A program made the position numbers and the translations under genes. 64,000 nt of DNA from JAMHWF01 sp048500255. GTDB lineage: Bacteria > Pseudomonadota > Gammaproteobacteria > Burkholderiales > Burkholderiaceae_C. Positions 27,232 to 36,556 of this stretch are shown one piece after another; within the stretch, counting starts at the first letter, position 1, and each line of letters opens with the position of its first letter. The notes below the pieces were generated by a model, which was given only the letters and a program-made list of their open reading frames with translations, had not been told where the DNA came from and searched no databases. The stretch covers positions 248,001 through 312,000 of the forward strand of contig JASNYH010000004.1 in assembly GCA_048500255.1 (NCBI GenBank), in the 5' to 3' direction.

Positions 27232-28482
27232 ATGACGACTCCGCCGCCGACCGCCCGCGCCGCCCCCGCGCCGCGCACCGTGGCGATCACGCTGACGCTG
27301 CTGCTGGCGATCCAGCCGGTGGCGACCGACCTGTACCTGCCGGCGCTGCCGACGATCGCGCGCGCGCTCGGCGCGACGCCCCACGCCGCGCAGTTCACGC
27401 TGTCGACGCTGATCGTGTGCTTCGGCATCGGCCAGCTCGCCGCCGGGCCGCTGGCCGATCGTTTCGGGCGGCGCCCCGTCGCGCTCGCCGGGCTGGCGAC
27501 GTTCGCCGTCGCCAGCGTGCTGGCCGCGCTGGCGCCGGCCATCGGCTGGCTGATCGGCTGCCGCGCGCTGCAGGGGCTGGCGCTGGCCGCCACCGTGACG
27601 ACGGCGCGCTCGATCATCCGGGATCTCTACGACCCGCTGGACGGCGCGCGCGTGATGTCGCGCGCGCTGACGGGGCTGGGCGCGATCGCCGTCGTCGGCC
27701 CGCTGGTCGGTGGCCTGGCCGTGACGCTGTTCGACTGGTGGGCCGTGATGCTGGTGCTGGCGCTGTTCGGCAGCGGCGCTCTGGCCTGGGTCGCGCTGCG
27801 CTGCGACGAGACGGTGCCGCAGCGTGATCCGCTCGCCACGCGGCCGTCGACGCTGCTGCGCAACTGGGTCGAGGTGGCGCGCGACCCGACCTTCGGCGCC
27901 TTCGCGCTGCTCGGCGCGGCGAGTTACGTCGGGCTGTTCGTCTTTCTCGCCACGTCGTCGTTCGTCTTCATCGAGACGCTCGGCGTCAGCCGCACCGGCT
28001 ACGGCGCGCTGTCGTCGTCGCAGTCGTTCGCCTACCTGCTGGGCACCCTGCTGTGCCGGCGCCTGCTCGGCCGCCGCGGGCTGCGCGGCGCGGTGCGCGT
28101 CGGCGCGGTGTTCTCGCTCGCCGGCGGCGTCGCGATGGCGGCGTTCGCGCTGGCCGGCGTGCACGAGGTGTGGGCCATCATCGTGCCGCAGTGGCTGTTC
28201 ATGATCGGCCACGGCATCCACCAGCCGTGCAGCCAGGCGGGTGCCGTCGGCCCGTTCCCCGAGAAGGCGGGCACGGCGGCATCGCTGTCGGGCTTCGTGA
28301 TGATGGCTGCGGCGTTCGCCGTCGGCCTGGGGCTCGGGCGCAGCTTCGACGGCACGGTCTATCCGCTCGCGCTGTCGATCGGTGCCTGCGGCGTCGTCAC
28401 CGCGGCGATCGCCTGGACGCTGGTGCAGCGCCACGGCGAGGTACGGCGCGCGCCGGCACTCGGGGCGGCGGGCGGCGTGTGA
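27232..28482 (+). CDS. Bcr/CflA-type multidrug MFS exporter
   Basis: A 416-aa transporter with 12 membrane segments. The first helix region [18 protein letters not shown] has the D-x-Y-L-P-A-x-P signature of the Bcr/CflA family, and the loop [11 protein letters not shown] has the MFS motif A. It is a proton-driven exporter by family; bicyclomycin, chloramphenicol or amino acids are known substrates of relatives, none of which can be assigned. Its TGA overlaps the miaA GTG by 4 nt, so it is probably cotranscribed with miaA. Confidence 0.88.
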   Translation: MTTPPPTARAAPAPRTVAITLTLLLAIQPVATDLYLPALPTIARALGATPHAAQFTLSTLIVCFGIGQLAAGPLADRFGRRPVALAGLATFAVASVLAALAPAIGWLIGCRALQGLALAATVTTARSIIRDLYDPLDGARVMSRALTGLGAIAVVGPLVGGLAVTLFDWWAVMLVLALFGSGALAWVALRCDETVPQRDPLATRPSTLLRNWVEVARDPTFGAFALLGAASYVGLFVFLATSSFVFIETLGVSRTGYGALSSSQSFAYLLGTLLCRRLLGRRGLRGAVRVGAVFSLAGGVAMAAFALAGVHEVWAIIVPQWLFMIGHGIHQPCSQAGAVGPFPEKAGTAASLSGFVMMAAAFAVGLGLGRSFDGTVYPLALSIGACGVVTAAIAWTLVQRHGEVRRAPALGAAGGV

Positions 28483-29420
28483 AAGTGCAGGCGATCGGTC
28501 TGGCGGGGCCGACGGCGACCGGCAAGACGGTGGCGGCGCTCGCCATTGCCGACGCGCTGCCGGTCGAGATCGTCAGCGTCGACTCGGCGCTCGTCTATCG
28601 CGGAATGGACATCGGCACGGCCAAGCCGGGCGCGGCCGAGCGCGCGCGCGTGCCGCACCACCTGATCGACCTCCTCGATCCGGCCGAGGCGTACTCGGCG
28701 GCGCTGTTCGTCGCCGATGCGCGCCGGCTCGTCGCCGAGATCGCCGCCCGCGGGCGCATCGCGCTGCTCGTCGGCGGCACGATGCTGTACTTCAAGGCGC
28801 TGACGGAAGGCCTCGACGCCTTGCCGGCCGCCGACCCGGCGCTGCGCGCCGCAATCGAGGCCGAGGCGGCGCGCGACGGCTGGGCGGCGCTGCACGCCGA
28901 GCTGGCGCGCGTCGACCCGGTGACGGCGGCGCGCCTTCCGCCCGGCGACACGCAGCGCATCCAGCGCGCGCTCGAGGTCTGGCGCGCCACCGGCCGCCCG
29001 TTGTCGCAGTGGCAGCGCGGCGCCGCGGCCGACGCGCGCGCGCGCCTGCCGCTGCCGCTGATCTCGCTCGAGCCGCGCGAGCGGGCCTGGCTGCACACGC
29101 GCATCGCAGAGCGCTTTCGCGCGATGCTCGACGCCGGCTTCGTCGACGAAGTGCGGCGGCTGCGCGCGCGCGGCGACCTGCACGCCGGCCTGCCGTCGAT
29201 GCGCTCGGTCGGCTACCGCCAGGCTTGGGCCGCGCTCGACGAGGGCCGTCTCGACACGCTCGCGGAACGCGGCATCGCGGCGACGCGCCAGCTCGCCAAG
29301 CGCCAGCTCACCTGGCTGCGCGGCATGCCGCAGCGCCACGTCGTCGCCTGCGACGACGCCGCTGCCGTGTCGCGCGTCGTCGACGCGGCACGCGCGCTGG
29401 CCGCCGGTGCGGAGTCCTGA
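28479..29420 (+). CDS. miaA: tRNA dimethylallyltransferase
   Basis: A 313-aa enzyme adding a dimethylallyl group to A37 of UNN-reading tRNAs. Motifs: P-loop [29 protein letters not shown] (Asp in the active site; the usual Gln of D-S-x-Q is Leu-Val here), [46 protein letters not shown] and [13 protein letters not shown]. The start is GTG 28479 overlapping the MFS stop (GTGA); GTG 28485 is an alternative. Full length, with the C-terminal [11 protein letters not shown] conserved segment. Confidence 0.94.
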   Translation: MKVQAIGLAGPTATGKTVAALAIADALPVEIVSVDSALVYRGMDIGTAKPGAAERARVPHHLIDLLDPAEAYSAALFVADARRLVAEIAARGRIALLVGGTMLYFKALTEGLDALPAADPALRAAIEAEAARDGWAALHAELARVDPVTAARLPPGDTQRIQRALEVWRATGRPLSQWQRGAAADARARLPLPLISLEPRERAWLHTRIAERFRAMLDAGFVDEVRRLRARGDLHAGLPSMRSVGYRQAWAALDEGRLDTLAERGIAATRQLAKRQLTWLRGMPQRHVVACDDAAAVSRVVDAARALAAGAES

Positions 29421-29424
29421 CGCG

Positions 29425-30102
29425 ATGGCCGCACCGCTGCTCGCAGTGCGCGGACTCGCCAAGCGCTACGGCGCCACGGCCGTCTTCGAAGGCGTCGATC
29501 TCGACGTGGGTGCCGGCGAAGTCGTCGCCGTGCTCGGCGAGTCGGGCGTCGGCAAGTCGACGCTGCTCAACTGCATCGCGGGGCTCGACCGCATCGATGC
29601 GGGCCGCGTCGTGCTCGCCGGTGCCGACGTCGGCGCGCAGGGCGAGCGCGCGCAGGCGCTGCTGCGGCGCGAGCGGCTCGGCTTCGTGTTCCAGGCCTTC
29701 CACGTCCTCCCGCACCTGAGCGTGGCGCACAACGTGGCGCTGCCGCTGCTGCTGCAGGGCCGGCAGGACGACGCGCGCGTCGCGCAGATGCTCGACGCCG
29801 TCGGCCTCGGCGGGCTCGGCGCGCGCCTGCCGCGCACGCTGTCGGGCGGCCAGTTGCAGCGCGTGGCGATCGCGCGCGCGCTGGTGCACCGGCCGCGCCT
29901 CGTGCTCGCCGACGAGCCGACGGGCAACCTCGACGCTTCGACGGCGGCGCGCGTGCTCGACCTGCTGGTCGCGCAGACGCGCGCCGAGGGCGCGGCCTGC
30001 CTGCTCGTGACGCATTCGAGCGCCGCGGCGCGCCGCGCCGACCGCGTGCTCGTGCTGACGGCCGGGGGCATCGTCGAAGGCGACGCCGCCGCACCCGCCT
30101 GA
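29425..30102 (+). CDS. ABC transporter ATPase, LolD/MacB type
   Basis: A 225-aa nucleotide-binding subunit. Walker A GESGVGKST, Q-loop FVFQAFHVLPHLSV, signature LSGGQLQRVAIARAL and Walker B RLVLADEPTGNLD are typical of LolD, MacB and FtsE-like ATPases that pair with FtsX-type permeases. The matching permease is 570 nt downstream at 30675, with a small membrane protein between them. A role in lipoprotein or lipid handling across the envelope is inferred from this pairing and from the AttH-like gene that follows. Confidence 0.88.
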   Translation: MAAPLLAVRGLAKRYGATAVFEGVDLDVGAGEVVAVLGESGVGKSTLLNCIAGLDRIDAGRVVLAGADVGAQGERAQALLRRERLGFVFQAFHVLPHLSVAHNVALPLLLQGRQDDARVAQMLDAVGLGGLGARLPRTLSGGQLQRVAIARALVHRPRLVLADEPTGNLDASTAARVLDLLVAQTRAEGAACLLVTHSSAAARRADRVLVLTAGGIVEGDAAAPA

Positions 30103-30293
30103 CGGCGCCGCGACGATGCGCCCGACGGTCGGCACCGCGTCTTCGCAGCCTCGGAGCAGCCCGCGCGCCGCGCGTCAAGCACCGTCCCCGCAAGCCGGGG
30201 TGCCATCCCGAATTCGTGGGTGATTCAGCGCGCGCGCGCTGCGTAGAGTGACGACACGACGCCCCACGCGAAACGCCCGCCCGCTCGCTCACG

Positions 30294-30602
30294 ATGAAAC
30301 ACCCCGCAGTCCTCGCCGCCGTCCTCGCGTTCGTGCTCGCCGGCCCCGCCGGCGCCAAGCCGGCCGAGGCGGCCCCGCCGCAGGGCCCTGCCGTCGCCGG
30401 CACTCCGCTCGCCGACGCGACGCAGCAGGCCACGCCCGCCGGGTCGCACGGCGCCGCCGCGGCGGCCGCACGCAATGCGGCGGCCCAGGCCGCGGCCGCG
30501 CAGGCGTCGGCCGAGCGCGAGGCCTACGCCCTGATGGCGGCCGCGCTGCTCGCCATCGGCGTGCTGTTCTGGCGCCGCCGCGGCGACGACGACGAGGCCT
30601 GA
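30294..30602 (+). CDS. Small exported protein with C-terminal membrane anchor
   Basis: A 102-aa protein: signal peptide (AVLAAVLAFVLAGPAGA), an Ala/Gln/Pro-rich low-complexity middle (AAAAAARNAAAQAAAAQ) and one C-terminal membrane helix (LMAAALLAIGVLFW) followed by RRRGDDDEA. I recognise no family. The long Ala-rich run would form a helix in the periplasm. It lies between an ABC ATPase and its likely permease and may be a small subunit of that transporter, which is positional inference. A TAGAGT hexamer about 50 nt upstream could be its -10 box. Confidence 0.62.
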   Translation: MKHPAVLAAVLAFVLAGPAGAKPAEAAPPQGPAVAGTPLADATQQATPAGSHGAAAAAARNAAAQAAAAQASAEREAYALMAAALLAIGVLFWRRRGDDDEA

Positions 30603-30659
30603 CGGCGACCCGAACCGGGTCCGCACCGGGCCGATCGAAACCTGCCCGCAGGCGCGCGC

Positions 30660-30665
30660 CACAAT
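30660..30665 (+). promoter_or_regulatory. Candidate -10 element before the FtsX-type permease
   Basis: CACAAT with 9 nt to ATG 30675, one of the leaderless-type arrangements. It implies the permease can be transcribed separately from the ATPase gene. Weak -35. Confidence 0.35.
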
Positions 30666-30674
30666 CGGCGCACG

Positions 30675-33188
30675 ATGCTGATCGCGCTGCTGCGCACCCT
30701 CACCGTTCCCGAGACGCGCCGCCATCCGCTGCGCCAGGCGACGGCGCTGCTCGCCGTGGCGCTCGGCGTCGCGCTGGCGTGGGCTGTGCACTTGATCCAT
30801 GCGTCGGCACTCGCCGAGTTCGACGCGGCCGTGCGCGCCGTCGACGGCCAGCCCGACCTCGAGCTGCGCGCGCAGCGCGGCGGCTTCGACGAGGCGCTGT
30901 ATGGGCGCGTCGCGGCGCATCCGGGCATCGCGCAGGCGAGCCCGGTGGTCGAGATCGAGACCTACGCGATCGGCGCCGACGCGCGCCGCGTCGCGCTGCG
31001 CGTCGTCGGCATCGACGCCTTCGCCGCCGCGGCGCTGACGCCGGCGCTCGTGCCGCGGCCGGCATCGGGCGAGCCGCGCGGCGCGGCCGTCGACCCCGAC
31101 GCCGCTTTCGTCAACGAGGCGGCACGGCGCGCGCTCGGCGCCGAAAGCGGCAGCCTGCGCGTACAGAGCGGCGCAGCGCTGGTGACACTGGCGCTGCGCG
31201 GCAGCGTCGCCGTCGACGGCCCGCCGCTGGCCGTCGTCGACATCGCGGGCGCGCAGCAGCACTTCGGCTGGCTCGGGCGGCTGTCGCGCATCGATGTGCG
31301 CCTCGCGCCCGGCGCCGACCGCGACGGCGTGCTCGCCGCGCTCGCGCTGCCGCCGGGCGTGCGCGCCGCGTCGCCCGACGAGGCGACGCTGCGCGTGTCG
31401 AACCTGTCGCGCGCCTATCGCGTCAACCTCGGCGTGCTGGCGCTGGTGGCCCTCTTCACCGGCGCCTTCCTCGTCTATTCGGTGCTCGCGCTGTCGGTGA
31501 CGCAGCGCCAGCCGCAGTTCGCGCTGCTCGGCGTGCTCGGTCTCGCCGCGCGCGAGCGCCGCGCGCTGGTGCTCGCCGAGGCCGGGCTCGTCGGCGCCGC
31601 CGGCAGCGCGACGGGCCTCGCAGCCGGCACGCTGATCGCACGCGAGGCGCTGCAGCACCTGGGCGGCGACCTCGGCGGCGGCTATTTCCGCGGCCTGGCG
31701 CCGGCGCTCGCCTTCGACGCCGGCGCGGCGCTCGCCTATGCCGCGGTCGGCGTCGCCGCGGCGCTCGTCGCCGGCTGGGTCCCGGCGCGCGCTGCCGAGC
31801 GCATCGCGCCGGCGCAGGCGCTCAAGGGGCTGGGTGCGACGCACGCCGCGCTGCCGCGCACGCTCGGCCCGGCACTGCTCGTCGCCGGCGCGCTGCTCGC
31901 GCTGGCGCCGCCGGTCGGCGGCGTGCCGCTGGCGGCCTATGCGTCGGTGGCCTGCCTGCTCGTCGGCGGCATCGCCTGCGTGCCCTGGGCGGTGCAGGCG
32001 CTGCTCGGCGCGATCGCGCCGCCGCGCCATGCGCTGGCGCTGCTGGCGGTGGAGCGCGCGCGCGACCGCCGCGACACGGCGACCGTCGCGATGGCCGGCG
32101 TCGTCGCCGCGCTGGCGCTGGCCGTCGCGCTGACCGTGATGGTGGCGAGCTTTCGCGACGCCGTCGCGCGCTGGCTCGACGCCGTGCTGCCGGCCGAGCT
32201 TTACCTGCGCACGACGGCGTCGAGCGCGGCCGGCGACGCCGCCTTCCTGCCGCCGGCGCTGGTCGACGCGATCGCCGCCGTGCCCGGCGTGGCGCGCGCC
32301 GATGCGCAGCGCGCCGTGCCGCTGCAGCTCGACCCGGCGCGCCCCGACGTCGTGCTGCTCGCGCGCGAGCTCGGCGCCGACGACGCCGCGCCGCGCCTGC
32401 CGCTGACGGGCGACGTGGCCCCCGCCGCGCCCGGCCGCGTGTCGGTGTGGGCGAGCGAGGCGACAGCGCGGCTCTACGGCGCCGTGCCCGGCAGCGACCT
32501 CGCGCTGCCGCTGCCCGACGGGCGGCGCGTCGACGCGCGCGTGCGCGGCGTGTGGCGCGACTATGCGCGCCAGCACGGCTCGCTCGCCATCGCGCTGACC
32601 GACTTCCGCCGCCTCACGGACGACCGCCGCGTCAATGACGTCGCGCTGTGGCTCGCGCCGGGCGCCGACGCCGGCGCGGTGCAGGCGGCGATCCGCCGCG
32701 CCGCGGGCGACGCCGCCGCGCTGATCGACTTCGCGACGCCGGGCGAGCTGCGCGCCGTGTCGCTGCGCATCTTCGACCGCAGCTTTGCCGTCACCTATGC
32801 GCTGCAGGCGGTGGCGATCGCGATCGGCCTGGTCGGCGTGGCGGCGAGCTTCTCGACGCAGGTGCTGGCGCGGCGGCGCGAGTTCGCGCTGCTCGCGCAC
32901 CTGGGGTTGACGCGGCGCGAGCTGCTCGCCGTCGTCGCCGCCGAGGGCGGCGTCTGGTCGGCAGCCGGCGCGCTGCTCGGCGTCGCGCTCGGCATCGCCG
33001 TCGCGGTGGTGCTGGTGCACGTCGTCAATCCGCAGAGCTTCCACTGGACGATGGAGCTGCTGCTGCCGTGGGGTCGGCTGGCTGCACTGGCCGCCGCCGT
33101 CGTCGTCGCCGGCACGGCGACGGCGGCGCTGGCGACGCAGCACGCCGCGCCGCGCGAGCTCGCGCTGGCGGCGCGCGAGGACGATTGA
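30675..33188 (+). CDS. FtsX/MacB-type ABC permease
   Basis: An 837-aa membrane protein. A membrane helix near residues 18-40 is followed by a periplasmic MacB-core-like region, an FtsX domain at about 245-380 (NLGVLALVALFTGAFLVYSVLALS, GLAARERRALVLAEAGLVGA), a second block of helices around 390-500, another periplasmic region and a C-terminal FtsX domain at about 710-825 (LARRREFALLAHLGLTRREL). This two-FtsX layout matches AttF/YbbP-like permeases. With the ATPase at 29425 and the AttH-like protein downstream it resembles an att-type or LolCDE-like exporter, where lipids or lipoproteins are the likely cargo. Full length. Confidence 0.87.
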   Translation: MLIALLRTLTVPETRRHPLRQATALLAVALGVALAWAVHLIHASALAEFDAAVRAVDGQPDLELRAQRGGFDEALYGRVAAHPGIAQASPVVEIETYAIGADARRVALRVVGIDAFAAAALTPALVPRPASGEPRGAAVDPDAAFVNEAARRALGAESGSLRVQSGAALVTLALRGSVAVDGPPLAVVDIAGAQQHFGWLGRLSRIDVRLAPGADRDGVLAALALPPGVRAASPDEATLRVSNLSRAYRVNLGVLALVALFTGAFLVYSVLALSVTQRQPQFALLGVLGLAARERRALVLAEAGLVGAAGSATGLAAGTLIAREALQHLGGDLGGGYFRGLAPALAFDAGAALAYAAVGVAAALVAGWVPARAAERIAPAQALKGLGATHAALPRTLGPALLVAGALLALAPPVGGVPLAAYASVACLLVGGIACVPWAVQALLGAIAPPRHALALLAVERARDRRDTATVAMAGVVAALALAVALTVMVASFRDAVARWLDAVLPAELYLRTTASSAAGDAAFLPPALVDAIAAVPGVARADAQRAVPLQLDPARPDVVLLARELGADDAAPRLPLTGDVAPAAPGRVSVWASEATARLYGAVPGSDLALPLPDGRRVDARVRGVWRDYARQHGSLAIALTDFRRLTDDRRVNDVALWLAPGADAGAVQAAIRRAAGDAAALIDFATPGELRAVSLRIFDRSFAVTYALQAVAIAIGLVGVAASFSTQVLARRREFALLAHLGLTRRELLAVVAAEGGVWSAAGALLGVALGIAVAVVLVHVVNPQSFHWTMELLLPWGRLAALAAAVVVAGTATAALATQHAAPRELALAAREDD

Positions 33189-33192
33189 CGTG

Positions 33193-34305
33193 ATGCCCGT
33201 CCGCACCTTCCCGCGCGACGCGGCCTGGCACCGGCGCCGGCTGCTCGGCACGGCGGCCGCGTCGACGCTGCTCGCCGCGCTGCCGCCGCTGTATGCGCTC
33301 GAGCGCCGGCCGCTCGCCTTCCCGCTCGACTTCGGCGCGCATCCCGACGCGCGCATCGAATGGTGGTACGTGACGGGTGCGCTCGAGACCGCCGAGGCGG
33401 GGCTGCTGTGGGGCTTCCAGCTCACCTTCTTTCGCTCGCGCACCGAGGTGGCGGCGTCGCACCCGAGCCGCTTCGCGGCGACGCAGCTCGTGTTCGCGCA
33501 CGCGGCGCTGTCGGACGTGGCGGCGCGCCGGCTGCGCCACGACCAGCGCGTGGCGCGCGCCGGCTTCGGCATCGCCGAGGCCGCCGTCGGCGACACGCGG
33601 CTCGCGCTGCGCGAATGGTCGCTGCGCCGCGACGCCGCGAGCGGCACCTATCGCGCGCGGCTGCGCAGCGACGGCGCCGACTTCGCCCTCGACCTCGCGC
33701 TTGTTGGCGATACGCCGCCGCTGCTGCAGGGCGATGCCGGCTGGTCGCGCAAGGGCCCCGCCGAGGAACAGGCCAGTCGCTACTACAGCCGGCCGCAACT
33801 GCGCGCGAGCGGCACGCTGGCCGTCGACGGCAGCGAGCACGCCGTGCACGGCACGGCCTGGCTCGACCACGAATGGAGCGACGCACTGCTCGCGCCCGAC
33901 GCGGCGGGTTGGGACTGGATCGGCATCAACCTCGCCGATGGCGGCGCGCTGACGGCGTTCCGCCTGCGTCGGCGCGACGGCAGCACGCTGTGGGCCGGCG
34001 GCAGCTGGCGCGCCGCCGATGGCACGCTGCGCGGCTTCGGCGCCGACGAGGTGCGCTTCGTGCCCGGGCGGCACTGGCGCAGCCCGGCGTCGCAGGCGGC
34101 CTATCCCGTCGAATGGACGATCGAGACGCCGGCCGGCCGCCATGTGCTGCGCGCCCTCTTCGACGCGCAGGAGCTCGACAGCCGCGCCAGCACGGGCGCG
34201 TTCTACTGGGAAGGCTTGTCGGTGCTCGCCGATGCGGCGAGCGGCCGCGCGCTCGGGCGCGGCTACCTCGAGATGACGGGCTATGCCGCGCCGATGCGGC
34301 TGTAG
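33193..34305 (+). CDS. AttH-like lipocalin/carotenoid 1,2-hydratase-type protein
   Basis: A 370-aa exported protein with a twin-arginine-like signal (HRRRLLGTAAASTLLAAL). The mature part begins PLAFPLDFGAHPDARIEWWYVTGAL, the hallmark of the AttH/CrtC lipocalin-like family, and has YYSRPQLRASGTL, GTAWLDHEWSD, WDWIGINLADGGALTAFRLR in outline and GYLEMTGY. CrtC relatives hydrate carotenoids; AttH relatives next to ABC permeases have no proven activity. Position after an FtsX permease favours the AttH type, with a lipid-binding role at the outer membrane. No other carotenoid gene is in the window. Confidence 0.83.
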   Translation: MPVRTFPRDAAWHRRRLLGTAAASTLLAALPPLYALERRPLAFPLDFGAHPDARIEWWYVTGALETAEAGLLWGFQLTFFRSRTEVAASHPSRFAATQLVFAHAALSDVAARRLRHDQRVARAGFGIAEAAVGDTRLALREWSLRRDAASGTYRARLRSDGADFALDLALVGDTPPLLQGDAGWSRKGPAEEQASRYYSRPQLRASGTLAVDGSEHAVHGTAWLDHEWSDALLAPDAAGWDWIGINLADGGALTAFRLRRRDGSTLWAGGSWRAADGTLRGFGADEVRFVPGRHWRSPASQAAYPVEWTIETPAGRHVLRALFDAQELDSRASTGAFYWEGLSVLADAASGRALGRGYLEMTGYAAPMRL

Positions 34306-34349
34306 CCCGTGCGCGGGGCCGCCGCGCCGGGCCGCTACAAGCAAGGCCC

Positions 34350-34387
34350 GCGACCCTCGCGGAGGGTCGCTCGCCGTACCCGGCGAG
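34350..34387. terminator. GC-rich double hairpin between convergent genes
   Basis: A perfect 9-bp stem (GCGACCCTC / GAGGGTCGC, loop GCG, 34350-34370) is followed at once by a 6-bp stem (CTCGCC / GGCGAG, 34370-34387). It lies between the convergent ends of the AttH-like gene and ligB. There is no T-run, so it could mark a Rho-dependent or bidirectional end. Confidence 0.45.
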
Positions 34388-34403
34388 CGGGGTGCCGTCT
34401 ACC

Positions 34404-35288
34404 CTAGGCCGGCTGGGCGGCGCGTTGCGACGAGGCGCCTGCCGCGGCGCCGCCCGTCGGCTCCATCACCATCAAGCCGGCCGCCGTGTTGGAGATCGGG
34501 ATGTGGTAGTTCGAGTGCACGAGGCGCACGCCGCCAGACACGGCCGCGCGCGCGGCCAGCCACATCAGCAGCTCGATGCCCTGCGTGCCCGTCTTCTCGA
34601 CCAGCTCGGTCACCGAGTACTTCGTCGCCCAGCCCGGATCGTCGATCAGGCTGCGCATGAACTGCTGGTCGAACTCCTTGTTGATGAAGCCGGCGCGCTC
34701 GCCGTCGAGCTGGTGCGACAGCCCGCCCGTGCCCATCACGAGCACGCGCGCATCGGAGTCCCACGACTCGATCGCCTTGCCGACGGCTTGGCCGAGCGCC
34801 TGGCAGCGGCGCGCCGACGGCAGCGGGTACTGCACCGTGTTGATGCACACCGGCACCAGCGCGACGGGGCAGTTCTCCTGCGGCCACAGCAGCTTCAGCG
34901 GCAGCGTGACGGCGTGGTCTACGAGCACCTCCTGGCAGGTGACGATGTCGAAGTCCTTGGCGACGAGTTCGTTGATCAAGTGCCACGACAAGTCGAGATT
35001 GCCCTTGAACGGCGGCAGCGTCGGGATGCCCCAGCCCTCGTCGGCGTTGTTGTACTGCGCCGCAGCGCCGACGGCGAAGGTCGGCATCTTGTCGAGGAAG
35101 AAGTTCAGCCCGTGGTCGTTGTAGAACATGACGACGACGTCGGGCCTGGCCTGGGCGAGCCAGTCGCGCGCCGGCGGATAGCCGTCGAAGAAGGGCTTCC
35201 AGTACGGCTCGTTCTGCAGGTTCTTGGCGATGGCGCGGCCGATGGCCGGCACGTGCGAGGTGGTGATCGCTCCGACGATCTTGGCCAT
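34404..35288 (-). CDS. ligB: Protocatechuate 4,5-dioxygenase beta subunit
   Basis: A 294-aa class III extradiol dioxygenase catalytic subunit. It uses non-haem Fe(II) to open protocatechuate between carbons 4 and 5. The iron ligand residues are visible as His12 (AITTSHVPAIG) and His59 (FYNDHGLNFF), with the Glu ligand expected in GIELLMWLA; the acid/base His is in GTGGLSHQLDGERAG. QYNNADEGWGIP and NLDLSWHLINEL are LigB-type, while gallate dioxygenases are fused to the alpha part, which is separate here. One base separates it from ligA upstream. No aldehyde dehydrogenase or hydratase of the same pathway is in the window. Confidence 0.88.
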   Translation of the reverse strand: MAKIVGAITTSHVPAIGRAIAKNLQNEPYWKPFFDGYPPARDWLAQARPDVVVMFYNDHGLNFFLDKMPTFAVGAAAQYNNADEGWGIPTLPPFKGNLDLSWHLINELVAKDFDIVTCQEVLVDHAVTLPLKLLWPQENCPVALVPVCINTVQYPLPSARRCQALGQAVGKAIESWDSDARVLVMGTGGLSHQLDGERAGFINKEFDQQFMRSLIDDPGWATKYSVTELVEKTGTQGIELLMWLAARAAVSGGVRLVHSNYHIPISNTAAGLMVMEPTGGAAAGASSQRAAQPA

Positions 35289-35289
35289 G

Positions 35290-35646
35290 TCACTGTCTCC
35301 CCGCGGCCTCGAGCTTGGCCATGAATTCCTGTTTCGTCATGCCGGTCTGCTGTGCGCCGATGTCCTGCACGTCCAGACCGAGGATCCCGGCGAACTTGGC
35401 CAGGTAGTACACGTTGCCGCCGGCGGCGATCAGGTCGAGCACGTTGCGCGCGGCGATCGCGGCGCGCTGCTGCTCGTTGAGGCCGTAGCGGCGGCAGTAG
35501 CTGTCCTCATCCTTGACGAAGGCCTCGCGGTTGGCGGCGTCGTTGAACGAGTAGCACATCTTGTTCAGCGCATAGCCCTTGCGCGCCTGGGTGCTGTCGA
35601 ACAGCGTGGTTCCCGGGATCACCGGCTGGCGGTCGATGGAGCCCAT
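35290..35646 (-). CDS. ligA: Protocatechuate 4,5-dioxygenase alpha subunit
   Basis: A 118-aa small helical subunit with PGTTLFDSTQARKGYALNKMCYSF and the YCRRYGLNEQQRAAI, GGNVYYLAKFAGILGLDVQDIGA segments that form the lid over the LigB active site. Start ATG 35646 has GAGGAG 8 nt upstream, which fixes it; the longer open frame upstream is not needed. The C-terminal TGMTKQEFMAKLEAAGRQ is typical. Immediately followed by ligB. Confidence 0.88.
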   Translation of the reverse strand: MGSIDRQPVIPGTTLFDSTQARKGYALNKMCYSFNDAANREAFVKDEDSYCRRYGLNEQQRAAIAARNVLDLIAAGGNVYYLAKFAGILGLDVQDIGAQQTGMTKQEFMAKLEAAGRQ

Positions 35647-35761
35647 CGTGGCGTCTCCTCTTTGGAGGTCGAAAGGATGGCGCGAATGATGGCGGTGGGA
35701 TCCAAATTCCGCCTTGTCGCAGATCAAGTCCAGTTCGCGGATCGAGTCCGGACCGATGCTT

Positions 35762-36481
35762 CTAACGCTCGTGCCGCAGCCACTCTTCAAGCGCCTGCGT
35801 GACGACATCGGGCTGCTCGGCGGGCGCGAAATGGCCGCAGTCGTCGACGACGACGAGGCGCGCCCCCGCGATGCGCGCAGTCATGAACTCATGGCGTGCC
35901 GGCGGGCTCCAGGCGTCGTCGCGGCCGCACAGCACGAGCGTCGAACAGGTGATCGTCGGCAGCAGCGGTTCGGCATCGGGTCGCGCGAGCAGCGCCTCGA
36001 CCTGCGCCGCGTACTGCTCGGGCGTGCTGCGCTCGACCATCGCGAGCAGTTCGTCGAAGAGCGGCGTGCCGACACGGCGCGGATGCACCATGCCCGGCAG
36101 CCATGCGAGCCCGAGCGCGCGCACGCCGTCTCGACGGGCGATGTCGAGCAGGCGCAGGCGTTCGGCGCGCTCGGCGTCGCCCGCCGCGCCGGTGGCGCGA
36201 GGGTGATACGAGGTGTCGAGCAGCGCGAGGCGCTCGACGCGCTCGGGCGCGCGGCGCCACACTTCGAAGGCGACGCGCCCGCCCATCGAGTGGCCGGCGA
36301 GTGCGAAGCGCTCGGCCGGCGCCGTGGCGAGCACGTGCGCCGCCATCGCCGGCAGTGAGTCGAGCAGTCGCCACTCGGGGACATGGCAGCGCACCCCCTG
36401 CGGCGCCAGCGCCTCGCACTGCTCGTGCCAGACGGCGCGGTCCGACAGCAGGCCGGGCAACAGGATCAGCGTCGCATCCAT
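35762..36481 (-). CDS. Alpha/beta-hydrolase
   Basis: A 239-aa hydrolase starting at ATG 36481 (MDATLILLPGLLSD); an upstream in-frame ATG is 30 nt earlier. Motifs: LPGLLSDRAVWHEQ (oxyanion region), LAGHSMGGRVAFEV (nucleophile), LCGRDDAWSPP (Asp) and VVDDCGHFAPAEQP (His). It resembles 3-oxoadipate enol-lactonase/meta-cleavage-product hydrolase-type enzymes but is too generic to name. Located 115 nt upstream of ligA on the same strand, so a part in aromatic breakdown is possible but unproven. Confidence 0.8.
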   Translation of the reverse strand: MDATLILLPGLLSDRAVWHEQCEALAPQGVRCHVPEWRLLDSLPAMAAHVLATAPAERFALAGHSMGGRVAFEVWRRAPERVERLALLDTSYHPRATGAAGDAERAERLRLLDIARRDGVRALGLAWLPGMVHPRRVGTPLFDELLAMVERSTPEQYAAQVEALLARPDAEPLLPTITCSTLVLCGRDDAWSPPARHEFMTARIAGARLVVVDDCGHFAPAEQPDVVTQALEEWLRHER

Positions 36482-36542
36482 CGGCAGGCTCGTTCGCGGG
36501 GGCGACAGCATACCCGCGCCCCGCGGGGGCCGCGCGCATGCC

Positions 36543-36548
36543 TACACT
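36543..36548 (+). promoter_or_regulatory. Candidate -10 element before the MsbA-type exporter
   Basis: TACACT with 8 nt to ATG 36557, again a leaderless-type arrangement, with no Shine-Dalgarno between. Confidence 0.4.
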
Positions 36549-36556
36549 CACGCGCC

